From assembly GCA_021815405.1 (NCBI GenBank), contig JAKAGV010000020.1:1-64000 (forward strand): DNA of 64,000 nt, in the 5' to 3' direction. Every line of letters begins with the position of its first letter. Positions within the stretch are counted from its first letter, which is position 1. The notes below the pieces were generated by a model. It was not told where the DNA came from and did not search any database. It saw only the letters and a list, made by a program, of their open reading frames with translations. Origin of the DNA: Bacteroidota bacterium. Its GTDB lineage: Bacteria > Bacteroidota > Ignavibacteria > Ignavibacteriales > Ignavibacteriaceae. This document shows, in pieces, positions 44,681 to 55,100 of the stretch. The position numbers were made by a program, and so were the translations under genes.

Positions 44681-47680
44681 TCAGTATTCTAAACGAATTC
44701 CAAGCCTAATTTGACGAGGAGCACCGTACAAACCCGAATACTCGTAGCTGAGAGCTTGATAAACCTGTGCATATTCAGGACCGTACTTTTGTATTTGCTT
44801 ATAACCAGTAAGGTTTGGATTTGTTAAGTAAGCATTAGTAGAAGCAGAACCAGTATTTGAAAATACATCTTCTACATTTTGAGTATTAAAGAGATTGATA
44901 ACCTGGACAAAAATATCCGCCGAGAATTTATCTGTAATGTCTACAGCCTTATCAATATTTAAGTCCACATCGAAGTTTGAAGGTGTAACGGATGAATTAA
45001 GCGGCTCAATTGCAAATCTATTCCTGGTATCAATAGTAGTAGTATTAGGATTGCTTGTTCCAGGAGTTGTAAGAGAACCAAGCGTATAAGGATGTCCGCT
45101 CGAGAAAGTCAACAGTAATGATGCACCAAACTGATGAAGTATAGAAGGACCGTCATCCTTACCGAATCTGTAATCTATGTTCAGATTTCCGGTTAATGAA
45201 TGATTATATGATAGCGGAACAATATATTGAGGAATGTAAATTACATTCTGAACTGCTGCGCCAAATTCACCAGCATCAGAATAAGGATTATCTCCGGTAC
45301 CTCTAGCATTTGAGTAAGAAACCGATCCGTTAACCATAAATCTATCGGTTCTTCTCATATTAAATGCTATTTCGACACCCTGAGTAGTTGCATAATCACC
45401 GTTTGTTAATATCTGATATGGTCTCCAACCGGTAGATGCATCAACACCCTGCTGACCGAATACAACCTGGTTTGAAATATCTTTATAATATGCTGTAATA
45501 TCAACCGAAGCTATATCGCCAATCTGCTGTGTGAATCCGATTTCATACTGGGTTGTTCTTGTTGGTCTTAAGTTTAAGCCAGTAGGAGTTAGGTTGAAAA
45601 ATCCTGTGTTAGGATTTATAAAGAAAGCGATCAAGTATGGACTTGCATATAAATCATTTAAACTCGGCTGCTGAACAAATTTTCCGTATTGCGCATGGAA
45701 AACTGTTGCATCAGTAATCGGGAATGAAAATCCGAGTCTAGGACTTAATGAACTAAATGCAGGATCTTTTACCAAACCGTTTGGATTTGTTACCATTAAA
45801 GTAGTAGCATTATAAACTAAGTTTGGATGTAAAGGATCTGCAAATGTATAATTATCAGTGTTGATATAGTCATATCTTAAACCTGCATTAACAATCAGGT
45901 TTCTGTATTCTAATCTATCCTGAACGTAAACACCTGCAAAAACCGGTCTATGCGGTGCAATTGATCCGTTGGTATAATCTGAAGAGCCGCTGTAAGTATC
46001 ACCGGTTGGAGTATAACCGTAATTATTAACACCATCTTTTATTAAAATCTGAGTTAAAGTTTCACCCGGATTTGAAGCTATCTGCTGTGCAATATTTTGA
46101 CCGGCTGCAACAGGGGTATAGCTTCTAATTGTCATAAGCTGGAGTTCACCTCCAACCTTAAAAGAGTTTGCTTTATTTAATTGATCAGTGAAATCAGCAC
46201 TTAAGTCCAAATTGGTATTTTGAAATTTGCTGTAAGTAGCTAAAACCTGATTTGGTGCAGCGAAAGAAAAAGTAGAGAACAATTGATATGGTACAGGAGT
46301 AATATAACGACCATATTGTTTTTCCAATGCTCTTCTATACCAAGGGACACCGGCTTGAGTGTTTGCAACGCTGTCGCCGTAAGCAACAAAATTATCTCCT
46401 AACTGAGGATCATAATTTTTGCCCTGGTTGAAAACGTAACTTGCATTAGCTTCAATAAACGAATTAGCACTTAACAGTTGAGTTAGTTTTAATCCAAAGA
46501 CACCGTTTTGATTATCTTGAATCGGAACGCGATTATTATCGAACATGGTATATATACCACCGCCTACTCTTGCTACGCTTGAAGTATAAGTACCAAATGC
46601 TCTAACAATTGTAGGATTGTAATCGAACGTTAAAGTTGCTACGCCGGTATATTGGTTAGAACCGTTGCCCGGAACAGGTCCGCCAGGGAATTTAAGATTT
46701 AATTTATCACCTGGAGTAATACTGTCTGCAACAGTACCGAGGTTGAATCCATTAAATCCCCACACTGGATTTGCATCCAGTTGAGATAAATTTTCAAACA
46801 AGCCATAAAGCTTAATATGATTTCCCGCTAATGGACCGCTGAGTGATGCAACTAAATCATTGTATCCGTAAGAATAAGTTCCAAGATTCTGAGCTCCATT
46901 ATATCTGTTTTTGCTATTCTTGAATGTCCAGTTATCAGTAATATATTGCAATGTACCCTTTAACTGTGTACCGCCCGTTTTCAGATCGGACTTAACTATA
47001 CCGGCATTAGCACCGCCATATTCAGCCGTATAACCTCCAGCCTGTACTTGAATTTCTTCAAGAGCATCCTGGGGGATATATGTTAGCTGCGCACTATGAT
47101 GCATTCCATTATTAAGGCTTGCCATCGGGTTTGTAATATTTGCACCCTCCAAATAGTATCCAACTTCATCCTGGCGACCGCCTCTTATATAGATTACGTT
47201 ATCTTGTTTTACTACGCCGGGCGTTAGTGCTACGATGTTATCAACACCTCGGACAGGTAAAGATTGAATTTCTTCATTTGTTGTTGTTCTAATTGCGTTT
47301 GTGTTGCTAGGATTTACCAGGGCTCTTTGTGCGACTACTTGAACTTCGCCTACCGATACGCCTTGAGAAGGCAATCTAAAATTAGCTTGAGATGCTAATG
47401 CAGCATTGACACGCAAATTTGTAAGGGTAACCGATTTGTAACCAACATAAGAAGCCTTTAGGGAGTATACTCCGGGATCTAAGTGGCTAATCGTGTAATC
47501 TCCATTAACATCTGTAGCAGCACCGAAAGTGGTTCCAACCACTAGAATGTTGGCTCCAACTAATGGCTCACCTGTCTGCAGATCAACAACCTTACCAGTG
47601 ATTCTACCGGTTGTTTGGGCAACAGTAAAAGGAACAACCAGTAAGGCGCAAATTATTAAGGTAAAAAATTTTCGGAACAT
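44681..47680 (-). CDS. TonB-dependent receptor, cluster A
   Basis: A 999-residue outer-membrane receptor. Signal peptide 1-21, carboxypeptidase-regulatory-like domain 23-108 (GRITGKVVDLQTGEPLVGAN), plug domain about 110-230 (NAIRTTTNEEIQSLPVRGVDNIVALTPGV, then YIRGGRQDEVGYYLEG), and a barrel to the C-terminus, ending IRLGIRLEY with an aromatic residue. No SusD-like partner is nearby, so it is not a standard starch-utilisation pair; the partner is the 1298-residue cargo. The substrate is unknown. Start supported by GGAG eight bases upstream. Paralogue of 56074-59061. Confidence 0.9.
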   Translation of the reverse strand: MFRKFFTLIICALLVVPFTVAQTTGRITGKVVDLQTGEPLVGANILVVGTTFGAATDVNGDYTISHLDPGVYSLKASYVGYKSVTLTNLRVNAALASQANFRLPSQGVSVGEVQVVAQRALVNPSNTNAIRTTTNEEIQSLPVRGVDNIVALTPGVVKQDNVIYIRGGRQDEVGYYLEGANITNPMASLNNGMHHSAQLTYIPQDALEEIQVQAGGYTAEYGGANAGIVKSDLKTGGTQLKGTLQYITDNWTFKNSKNRYNGAQNLGTYSYGYNDLVASLSGPLAGNHIKLYGLFENLSQLDANPVWGFNGFNLGTVADSITPGDKLNLKFPGGPVPGNGSNQYTGVATLTFDYNPTIVRAFGTYTSSVARVGGGIYTMFDNNRVPIQDNQNGVFGLKLTQLLSANSFIEANASYVFNQGKNYDPQLGDNFVAYGDSVANTQAGVPWYRRALEKQYGRYITPVPYQLFSTFSFAAPNQVLATYSKFQNTNLDLSADFTDQLNKANSFKVGGELQLMTIRSYTPVAAGQNIAQQIASNPGETLTQILIKDGVNNYGYTPTGDTYSGSSDYTNGSIAPHRPVFAGVYVQDRLEYRNLIVNAGLRYDYINTDNYTFADPLHPNLVYNATTLMVTNPNGLVKDPAFSSLSPRLGFSFPITDATVFHAQYGKFVQQPSLNDLYASPYLIAFFINPNTGFFNLTPTGLNLRPTRTTQYEIGFTQQIGDIASVDITAYYKDISNQVVFGQQGVDASTGWRPYQILTNGDYATTQGVEIAFNMRRTDRFMVNGSVSYSNARGTGDNPYSDAGEFGAAVQNVIYIPQYIVPLSYNHSLTGNLNIDYRFGKDDGPSILHQFGASLLLTFSSGHPYTLGSLTTPGTSNPNTTTIDTRNRFAIEPLNSSVTPSNFDVDLNIDKAVDITDKFSADIFVQVINLFNTQNVEDVFSNTGSASTNAYLTNPNLTGYKQIQKYGPEYAQVYQALSYEYSGLYGAPRQIRLGIRLEY

Positions 47681-47699
47681 GATTTTTCTCCATTAATTA

Positions 47700-47789
47700 T
47701 TAAACTTTATTAAAATCTTCGGTGAGTTTTTTAATCAGATGAATACCGGCTGAAGGGAATTTTAATCCGGTATATCTATTGTAGTTCAT
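47700..47789 (-). pseudogene. 29-codon ORF in the DUF4397 slot (possible deletion scar)
   Basis: The frame has a strong Shine-Dalgarno (AAGGAGGTTAT) directly before ATG 47789 and stops at 47700, 19 bases before the receptor start. In cluster B the same 14 bases AAGGAGGTTATATG start a 243-codon DUF4397 lipoprotein gene. The 3' end also aligns: CTCACCGAAGAT here against TTAACCGACGAT at the end of that gene, followed by the shared AAAGTTTAA spacer. An internal deletion that left this small frame is the simplest reading; a bona fide leader peptide is the alternative. Confidence 0.5.
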
Positions 47790-47867
47790 ATAACCTCCTT
47801 AAGTGAATTAATTTAAAATGGTTTAATCTGCCGAGTACGACAATTATTTAAAAGGTTTTTAAATTTC

Positions 47868-47930
47868 TTAGTTACTTAAAAAGGAGAGGTATTTTAAAAA
47901 GGAATTAAAGGCTGTATAATTTTTTTTCAT
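47868..47930 (-). CDS. Possible 20-codon leader ORF, cluster A
   Basis: A frame of 20 codons (MKKNYTAFNSFLKYLSFLSN) behind GATTGGAGAGAGAGA, 78 bases upstream of the next start. Cluster B has a frame of the same length behind CTTGGAGAGAGT at 59913-59975. The peptides share only an outline: basic N-terminus, aromatic plus Thr, Leu-Lys-aromatic, hydrophobic end. A translated leader that controls the receptor operon is possible, but coding is not proven. Confidence 0.35.
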   Translation of the reverse strand: MKKNYTAFNSFLKYLSFLSN

Positions 47931-48327
47931 TCTCTCTCTCCAATCTTAGCGCAGTTTTTTTTGCTCTCAGTAAAGTTATTACATGATGTAAAACGGTTAA
48001 CTGTTGTTTTGCACCAAATACCGGTTTTATTTGAAAAGTTTTCCTTTTCTACGTTCAAATTATTTTTACCTAATCGATCTTTTGTTTTTGACAAAATTGA
48101 CTATTTAGTTTTAATCTGTGCGAAAAAAATAGAAAGTAATTGATTTCCCAGTGTCATTACAACGTAATGAGTTGTAAAAAATTGTCACGGCATGATTTTA
48201 GTTGATTTGGAAGACAAATGGGCAGAATATATTCTACTGTGCGGAAGAATCAGTGCTGGAGGTTAGACATTCATTAAGAAGTCAAGTTGAAAATATTTTT
48301 AAAAAAATTAAAGAGGCATTGACATAG
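47931..48327. other. Promoter region of cluster A
   Basis: About 400 bp before the cluster A leader. AT-rich, with a plus-strand frame (47961-48143) that has no ribosome-binding site or domain and is probably chance. Short palindromes occur, such as TTACATGATGTAA near 47978. No promoter can be assigned with confidence. Confidence 0.35.
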
Positions 48328-48371
48328 ATGGAGTATTGGAATAATGGGATATTGTAAATCCAATATTCCAT
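48328..48371 (-). terminator. Hairpin after the response regulator gene
   Basis: ATGGAGTATTGGA (48328-48340) pairs with TCCAATATTCCAT (48359-48371) with one G-T mismatch. It lies 22 bases after the response-regulator stop (minus strand). Similar words form another hairpin at 60460-60513 after a different gene. Confidence 0.6.
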
Positions 48372-48393
48372 TTCCCAAATTAGTCATTCATGT

Positions 48394-49083
48394 TTAGCCT
48401 ATTAGCTTGTACCCAATTCCATGTACAGTTAAAATAGTCTGTGGTTTATTAGGATTAGTTTCTATCTTTTGTCTAAGCTTAACAATAAAATTATCTACCG
48501 TTCTTGTCGTAGGGCTTTCTTCAAAGCCCCAGATTATTCTTAATATCTCATCGCGGCTGACAGTTGTGTTACGTTTACTCCAAAGAAAATTTAGTATCTC
48601 AAATTCCTTATGCGACATCTCCACTTGACCGGAATTATCGAACGCATTGTACGCTGAAAAATTCACTTCAAGTTTACCAATAGTTACAGATTTAGATTTG
48701 CTTTTAAATAATTCAGAATCTTCTCTGCGCCGCAAAACAGCTTTAATACGAGCAATGAGTTCCCTAATACTAAAAGGTTTTGTTATGTAGTCATCTGCAC
48801 CGAGTTCAAGACCGAGCACTTTATCAATCTCTTCACCGCGTGCAGTAAGAAGAATAATCGGAGTGCTGTCTCCTTTTTTTCTTACCGTTTTACAAACCTC
48901 AAAGCCGGAAAGATTCGGAAGCATTACGTCAAGGATAACCATATCGTAATTTCCATCAAGAATTTTTTTCAATCCGGATTCACCATCTTTGGCTACATCA
49001 ACTTGATAGCCTTCAATCTCAAAATTATCTTTTAAGCCGGTAACCATTTGCGGCTCATCTTCAACTATTAATATTCGAATCAT
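48394..49083 (-). CDS. OmpR-family response regulator
   Basis: A 229-residue regulator. The receiver domain (1-118) has acidic pocket residues Glu8-Asp9, phospho-acceptor Asp52 in VILDVMLPNLSG, Thr80 in LLTARG and Lys102 in ITKPFSIREL. The OmpR/PhoB winged-helix domain (about 130-229) ends TVDNFIVKLRQKIETNP and ILTVHGIGYKL. Its ATG follows directly on the kinase stop (TAA then ATG), so the two are translationally coupled. It sits between the paralogous receptor clusters and may regulate one or both. Confidence 0.95.
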   Translation of the reverse strand: MIRILIVEDEPQMVTGLKDNFEIEGYQVDVAKDGESGLKKILDGNYDMVILDVMLPNLSGFEVCKTVRKKGDSTPIILLTARGEEIDKVLGLELGADDYITKPFSIRELIARIKAVLRRREDSELFKSKSKSVTIGKLEVNFSAYNAFDNSGQVEMSHKEFEILNFLWSKRNTTVSRDEILRIIWGFEESPTTRTVDNFIVKLRQKIETNPNKPQTILTVHGIGYKLIG

Positions 49084-50652
49084 TTATATTCCTTTAAATT
49101 TTAATTCAAAGCAGCTTCCTTCGCCTTCAGTGCTCTGAACATTTATTTCGCCTTTATGGGCATCGACAATACTTTTAACAATTGACAGCCCTAAGCCTGC
49201 ACCTTTAGTTTCATGAACAAGTCCATTTTGAACGCGGTAAAATTTATCAAATATTTTTTTCAGACTTTGTGCTGACATTCCTATTCCGAAGTCTTTTACT
49301 TTTATAAAAACCAAATTGCCGGTTGAGCCGGTCTCAATTTCAACTTCTTTTTTATCTTTACTGTACTTCATAGAATTATCAACCAGGTTTATCAGAGCCT
49401 CCGTTAACGATTCACCATCGCCGTTTATCTTGGGAATGTTCTCACACAGCTTCAATTTACAAGTGAAGCCGGCATTTTCTAATTGATAATTATAATTATC
49501 CATAACTTTCATAGCAATTGAATTTAAATCTGTCGGTTTAAAATTATAGCCTTTCTTGTGCCCTTCTATTTCATAGAAGCTTAAAATTTTATTTACAATT
49601 CTGCTCAGCCTTCCAGTTTCTTCTAATATAATTTTCTGATACTCTTTTTGTTTTTCAGATGTCGGCGCTCTGCCAAGCACCAGGGTTTCAGCAAACAGAC
49701 TAATTAACGAAAGCGGCGTTCTTAGTTCATGAGAAACGTTTGCTATGAATTCTGCTTTAATCCTGGTAAGCTCCATTTCCGTTTTGATATTTTTAATAGC
49801 GTACCATAATCCGATCAAAAGTAATAAATCAACAAGAAAGATTAGTATTAAAGTTCTATTCGTCCGCTGCTTAACTAGATTGGAAATAGTTTGTCCTTTA
49901 AGCACTATTCCTATTGAATACCGCGGCAGTAATAATAATTTTTGCTTTTGATGAATTTCAGTATAACCATTAGAGCCGGTAGAGTAAATATTTTCCCCGG
50001 TTTTATTTTTTATAATACTAACGATAAAATCTTTCTGTACAGCTAAATCAATTTGAGGCTCCAGTATTTTTATCAAGAATAATTTCGGATTTATTACAAT
50101 GCCGCAAAAATCATTATCGTCGCTTGTATAGTTAATCGGAAATAAAATCACTCCGGCGGCATCATCAAAGCTTGCCTCAAGGCTTTCAGAAATTGTCAAT
50201 TCTGTCTGATCTGAAGCTAAGAGTTTTTTGATTTTTAGATCATTTGTCTTTATAACTTTTAATATAGAATCTCTTACGAATTTACCCAGCGGTTTTTTAT
50301 CAGGCGCATAAAAAAATATATCCGGATGATTCGAAAGACGCCCGGTGAAAATAAAACTGATATTTGAGTTTACATTTACATATTGCTGCAGCGCTTTATT
50401 TTTACTAAGTCTATTATCCGGCTCTTCTTCCGCAATTAAAATATTTATCCTCTGCATCCAACTATTAACCACATCAAGAGAGTACCTGTTTATTGAACGG
50501 AGTGTTGATTTAAGCTGATTATTATATAAGCTGTCAATTGCCTTTTCATTTTCATTTAACGAGCTTATCTCGTAAGCTGAAAATATTATTGCAGGTAATA
50601 AAACTATTATTATTAATATGATGAAAATTTTTGAGATCGGCTTTCTCATCAC
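49084..50652 (-). CDS. Membrane sensor histidine kinase partnered with the response regulator
   Basis: A 522-residue kinase. One membrane helix (8-26), a large periplasmic sensor (27-266) of unknown type, a second helix (267-285), the HisKA domain with His308 in FIANVSHELRTPLSL, and an ATPase domain with NLVDNSMKYSKD, DFGIGM and GAGLGLSIVKSIV boxes. The extracytoplasmic domain is large enough to bind a ligand or a protein partner. It is the first gene of the pair, just upstream of the response regulator. The genes of cluster B end 385 bp upstream. Confidence 0.93.
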   Translation of the reverse strand: MMRKPISKIFIILIIIVLLPAIIFSAYEISSLNENEKAIDSLYNNQLKSTLRSINRYSLDVVNSWMQRINILIAEEEPDNRLSKNKALQQYVNVNSNISFIFTGRLSNHPDIFFYAPDKKPLGKFVRDSILKVIKTNDLKIKKLLASDQTELTISESLEASFDDAAGVILFPINYTSDDNDFCGIVINPKLFLIKILEPQIDLAVQKDFIVSIIKNKTGENIYSTGSNGYTEIHQKQKLLLLPRYSIGIVLKGQTISNLVKQRTNRTLILIFLVDLLLLIGLWYAIKNIKTEMELTRIKAEFIANVSHELRTPLSLISLFAETLVLGRAPTSEKQKEYQKIILEETGRLSRIVNKILSFYEIEGHKKGYNFKPTDLNSIAMKVMDNYNYQLENAGFTCKLKLCENIPKINGDGESLTEALINLVDNSMKYSKDKKEVEIETGSTGNLVFIKVKDFGIGMSAQSLKKIFDKFYRVQNGLVHETKGAGLGLSIVKSIVDAHKGEINVQSTEGEGSCFELKFKGI

Positions 50653-50960
50653 TTACTTTTATTTTTAAATTTAATTAAGATATTATCAAAGAAAAATTAA
50701 GCGAGCAGGATTAGATATTCAAGAGGAAGGAAAGGGCAAATACAATATATCTGCAAATATTAATCTAGGAAACTACCAGTTAAGATATAAACGTTTCTAA
50801 ACATTTTATACTTCATAAACTTAAGCCAATTAGTAAACAACTAAGATAGAACGCTGGATAAAGTCGGATGGCATGGCTTTGCGCTATGCATAGAAATTTC
50901 TTTTCCATTTTGCATTCAATCTAATTACAAAGATTTCAAACTAAGGTTATTTTAATGACA
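50653..50960. other. Spacer between cluster B terminator and kinase gene
   Basis: AT-rich promoter region for the kinase/response-regulator pair. No gene visible. It contains GGCTTTGCGCTATGCAT near 50877-50893, a word related to the palindrome at 25116-25164. Confidence 0.4.
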
Positions 50961-51014
50961 AAAAAAACCGTGCACCGACTTCTTATGCACAAGCATAAAA
51001 AGATGAATGCACGG
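50961..51014 (-). terminator. Terminator of cluster B
   Basis: CCGTGCA (50968-50974) pairs with TGCACGG (51008-51014), and an inner TTATGC/GCATAA stem is also possible. The plus-strand A7 at 50961-50967 reads as seven T after the stem on the minus strand. It lies 22 bases after the PorV-like stop. Confidence 0.85.
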
Positions 51015-51036
51015 CTCCAGGGATGAACTTGGCTAC

Positions 51037-52077
51037 TTAAAAACCGATTCTAATAGTAAATGAATTATCTGCAGTAAAATATTTAACCGGAACGTATGCA
51101 TAATCAAAATTTATATCCATTCCACTAAACTTACTGAGATTTAATCCAATACCAGCAGCGAAGCCCTGATAAATATTCGGATTATTGGTGGTAGACTGTG
51201 GAGTAAATAAATAACCGCCTCGTAGATACAATATATCTTTATATGAATACTCCAAGCCGAAATTGTAATTATCATAAGTATAATTATTATTTACGAAAGT
51301 ACCTGAAACAGCTAGCTTATTATCTTCATTTAAAGTCCTTGTATATGATAATCCAAGAGAAATTTGAGAAGGAAGTTCAGATGCTTGAGGACCAATTTCT
51401 AAATATGTCGGTCCCCTATCACTTGCTGGATCGTTCGCTTTTACCCATAGACCGTTCCCTCCGTACTTCATTGAGGCTCCCAGGTTTTTCACTACAACTC
51501 CTAATGCTAAGGTTGGAACTTCGAGTAAGCCAGTATATTCAACACCGGCATCAAATGAAAAACCGGTTGCGCTTACTCTTGCCCAACTTTCACTAATAAG
51601 ATTTGCATTAACACCAATGGATATGCGGTCTGTTAGCTGCTTTGAATAAGTAAGGCCCATAACAAAATATGAAGGTGAAATAATTTCACCGGTACCATCA
51701 GGTTGATCTAAGGTTGTTACATTTATAGTCCCGATATTTAAGGATCTGAAAGATAAACCTACTGACCCTATTTCACCCAGTCTGCCGCTTACTGCAACAT
51801 AGCTCATGCTCATATCTGCGAAATAATTTCTGTAAGAAAATAGAGCATTTGCATTAGAAGTACTAAGATCGACTCCTGCAGGATTCCAGTAAATTGCTTC
51901 CAGACCATATACTGTAGCTACATTCGAACTGCCCATAGCTAAGTATCTACTTCCAACAGGTATCATTAATTCTGGTGCGGCATTTGTTCCCGCACGGTTT
52001 TGACCACCACCAAATGCTTCCATCGCAATGCAGGCAGATATTATAATGGTCAGTAAAAGTTTTTTAATTTGAATCAT
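51037..52077 (-). CDS. PorV-like outer-membrane protein, cluster B
   Basis: A 346-residue PorV/PorQ-family protein, a paralogue of the cluster A protein. Signal peptide 1-23 (ending EAFGGG), then APELMIPVGSRYLAMGSSNVATVYGLEAIYWNPAGVDLS. The C-terminus FDYAYVPVKYFTADNSFTIRIGF is a barrel end with a terminal aromatic. The start at 52077 has GGAGG four bases upstream. Family role: outer-membrane carrier for type IX cargo. Both copies lie directly after a cargo gene with a sorting domain, suggesting dedicated partners. Confidence 0.85.
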   Translation of the reverse strand: MIQIKKLLLTIIISACIAMEAFGGGQNRAGTNAAPELMIPVGSRYLAMGSSNVATVYGLEAIYWNPAGVDLSTSNANALFSYRNYFADMSMSYVAVSGRLGEIGSVGLSFRSLNIGTINVTTLDQPDGTGEIISPSYFVMGLTYSKQLTDRISIGVNANLISESWARVSATGFSFDAGVEYTGLLEVPTLALGVVVKNLGASMKYGGNGLWVKANDPASDRGPTYLEIGPQASELPSQISLGLSYTRTLNEDNKLAVSGTFVNNNYTYDNYNFGLEYSYKDILYLRGGYLFTPQSTTNNPNIYQGFAAGIGLNLSKFSGMDINFDYAYVPVKYFTADNSFTIRIGF

Positions 52078-52145
52078 AATTTCCTCCGATATAAAATTTT
52101 ATTTTATAAGAGGCACCCCGAAAAACCGGGATGCCCAAACAAATG

Positions 52146-55100
52146 CTAATACACATTTAATATCTGCTCTTCCATAAGTACCGCCAACTTCAAGATTTTA
52201 GTCGTACCTAAATCAGGCATATCGATGTACACGACATAAATTCCACTTGCAACCGGATAATTATTATCATTCTGTAAATTCCATGTTACAAACTGTGAAG
52301 TGTTATCGTTTTTATTAATGGTTCTTACCAAAACACCTGATAAGTCAAATATCCTGATAATTGCTCTGTTTGGAAGATGACTAAATGTAACATATTTGCC
52401 CGCTCTCGAAGTTTCTCTGTCTTGATATCCATAATATGGATTTGGGAAAACATTTATTTTTGTTACATCTTGCTGCGCTTTATTACTTGAATATTGCGAC
52501 TTTGGAATTGTAAATGCAAATGTATCTTTTCCTACTTGAAGTGGATTGTTGTAAGTTATCTTTACTACATCACCAGTAGTGAATGTTGATTGATAAAATA
52601 CCCAATTCCATGTTGCACTATCGGCAACAACTTTAGATGCAGGATTAATAACAGTTGTACTATATTTAGTATTAACCGCCCAGACATATGTTCTGCTTTT
52701 TGTATTCCATACCATAAATCCAGGATTTGCCGGATTGCTGGAACGATCCCAAACCAATAGATTAATTTGTTCGTTCTTATCAATATTCCATACTTCAAAC
52801 GGAATTCTAATCAAGAAAGGTGCGTTTGAACCTGGATTCGGATTTAATGGATGATTAGCAAGTTTATAACCACTAGCTCCAAATAAGGTTGCATATGAGC
52901 CACCTGATTTTGTAATTTGAATTTGCGAACCATTAACAACAGTATCCCCTAATACTCCTGTCCATCTTATTTCATAGTCTTGCTGTAATTGGCTAACATC
53001 GGTAGTTCCGCCTGCCCCACCGTATGCTGCAATTGAACCTCCAGCAGCTGTACCATCGGCATATCCAAAATAGGTAAAGTCCGTTACAATGTAATTACTA
53101 TTGTAATAGTAACCTGAGGAGGAGTGAGTCAATTTTGAACCATTCACATAAACTGCACCTAAGGTTGTAGGTGCGACGTAACTGCCGTTGACGGCTACTT
53201 GAATTCCATCAAATATAGCATTTGCACCAACCCCTACATTTTGATTACTATTTCCCGTTGACCCGCCAGGACCATATAGTCCGGTTTGCGAGAAATATAA
53301 TTCAGGAGCATATAAATCTATCCCATTGTAAATCGTTTGATTTTGGAGGACGTTGTTACCGGTTGTTAAATCCTTCACATTCCACTGGTGTTGCACAATG
53401 ATTTTATTTGCAATGCTCTTTAATGTATCAGAACCAGCTATATCGACAAGCTGCCCAGTTGGAAATCCATTAGCTGAATCCACGTAAGTTGCACCCCAGT
53501 TATCATCATACATATGATACTTGGTAATAAATGGTAAGCCAATATTGTGCGCAATAATTAAAATATCTTCTCCACCGGCAAAAACACCGCCACCAGTTCG
53601 ATTTGTAGAATCACCGCTTATCAATGAATCCTTATTGACAACACTATAAAATAATGTATTTGTTGTTGGATCATATGTATATGGAATGCTAGAACCATCC
53701 ATGTTGCTTATCGGTTCATAAGCAGAATCAATTACAACTCCTGCCGGTAATTGAATTTCAACTCCATCGCAATAATCATAATTAGGAGAAACTACATCTA
53801 CAGTATAATGTAAATCCACCGAACCTTTTTTCTCACTCCAGGCAGCAGCGGAAGTTAATGAGGATCCGGTAAGATCTCTTACCTTTCCCATTCTCTTACT
53901 TGCTGCGGTCACGTCAGTCCATTTACCATCCGAACCAAGTGAATAAGTTTCATTATGGAAAGAGATTTGATATTGATTTCCCGTTACTTTCGATGGATCA
54001 ATTACTTGTACATTAACCGAGGCATCGGCAGTTCCAATATGTTGAACTAATTTACTTGAGACATTTCCGATTTCCGGACTTATAACTCCAGGGTCGGCTG
54101 AATGTGGTATAACACTAAGAATCGTTGGTTGAGATTCCAATGCATGAAAAGCTACTCCCGGTGCATCAGAATATGCATATGCTGTAACGGCATAGTAGTA
54201 ATATTGTCCATTTCTTAGCGGGGTACCTTTTAAATAATCCTGAGTTATAGTAATAGATCTTTTTATACCAAAGTCGCCTCCGAAAATAACAGGCTTATTA
54301 ACAACAAATCCAGTGCTTGGGTCGAAGACATTATCGAAAATTACCTTAACCAGATCTACTTTATCATATGTAGCTACCAAATAACCATCCGATAAAGATG
54401 AAGATGCAGTAGGTAACTGATAAACGTTATATCCTTCAAACGAATAACCAGCATGATCTTGATTTTCAAGTTCATTAATTCTTGTACTATTTTCTCCCCA
54501 ATCCAATACAATCTTATTATCTGACGCAACCGCTTGTGCATCAACCTTCTGAATTTGAGGTATACTGAACAATCGGTCAAATGCAAACTGTGCAAATGAA
54601 TCATTATATTTTAGAACGGCAACGCTGGAGATATTATTACTACCTTCACCACCTACTAATGCAACAACAACTTCTACAGTATCGCCAAGCTTCATAGTAA
54701 ATGGACCGTTATTAACCATAATTCTTCTATCCCCTGATGCATCCACAGAACCGTCAAGTTTTCCGGTACCTTGAACAGGATCACCATCTACTAGAAAAGT
54801 TCCATCTGGTGTATAGTCTGCAACATTTGACGGGAAAGCAGTAAATGTTGGATATGTTGGTCTTGGTAATGATCCTCTTTGTAAATTATACCACTGAAGT
54901 GAACCATTATAAACACTTAAATCAGGGTCTTCCCACGTACCGCCGGCAGCAAAATACTCGAAGCCGCTCATGGGTTTGGCATTGACATATTTGTAACCTT
55001 TTCTCCATTGCAGATTGAACATTGCACTATCACTTTGATTTCCTGTATATTGAGAAACCCCTTGCAAGAAATCGTATCCTACCGCAGGTACTGCTAAACC

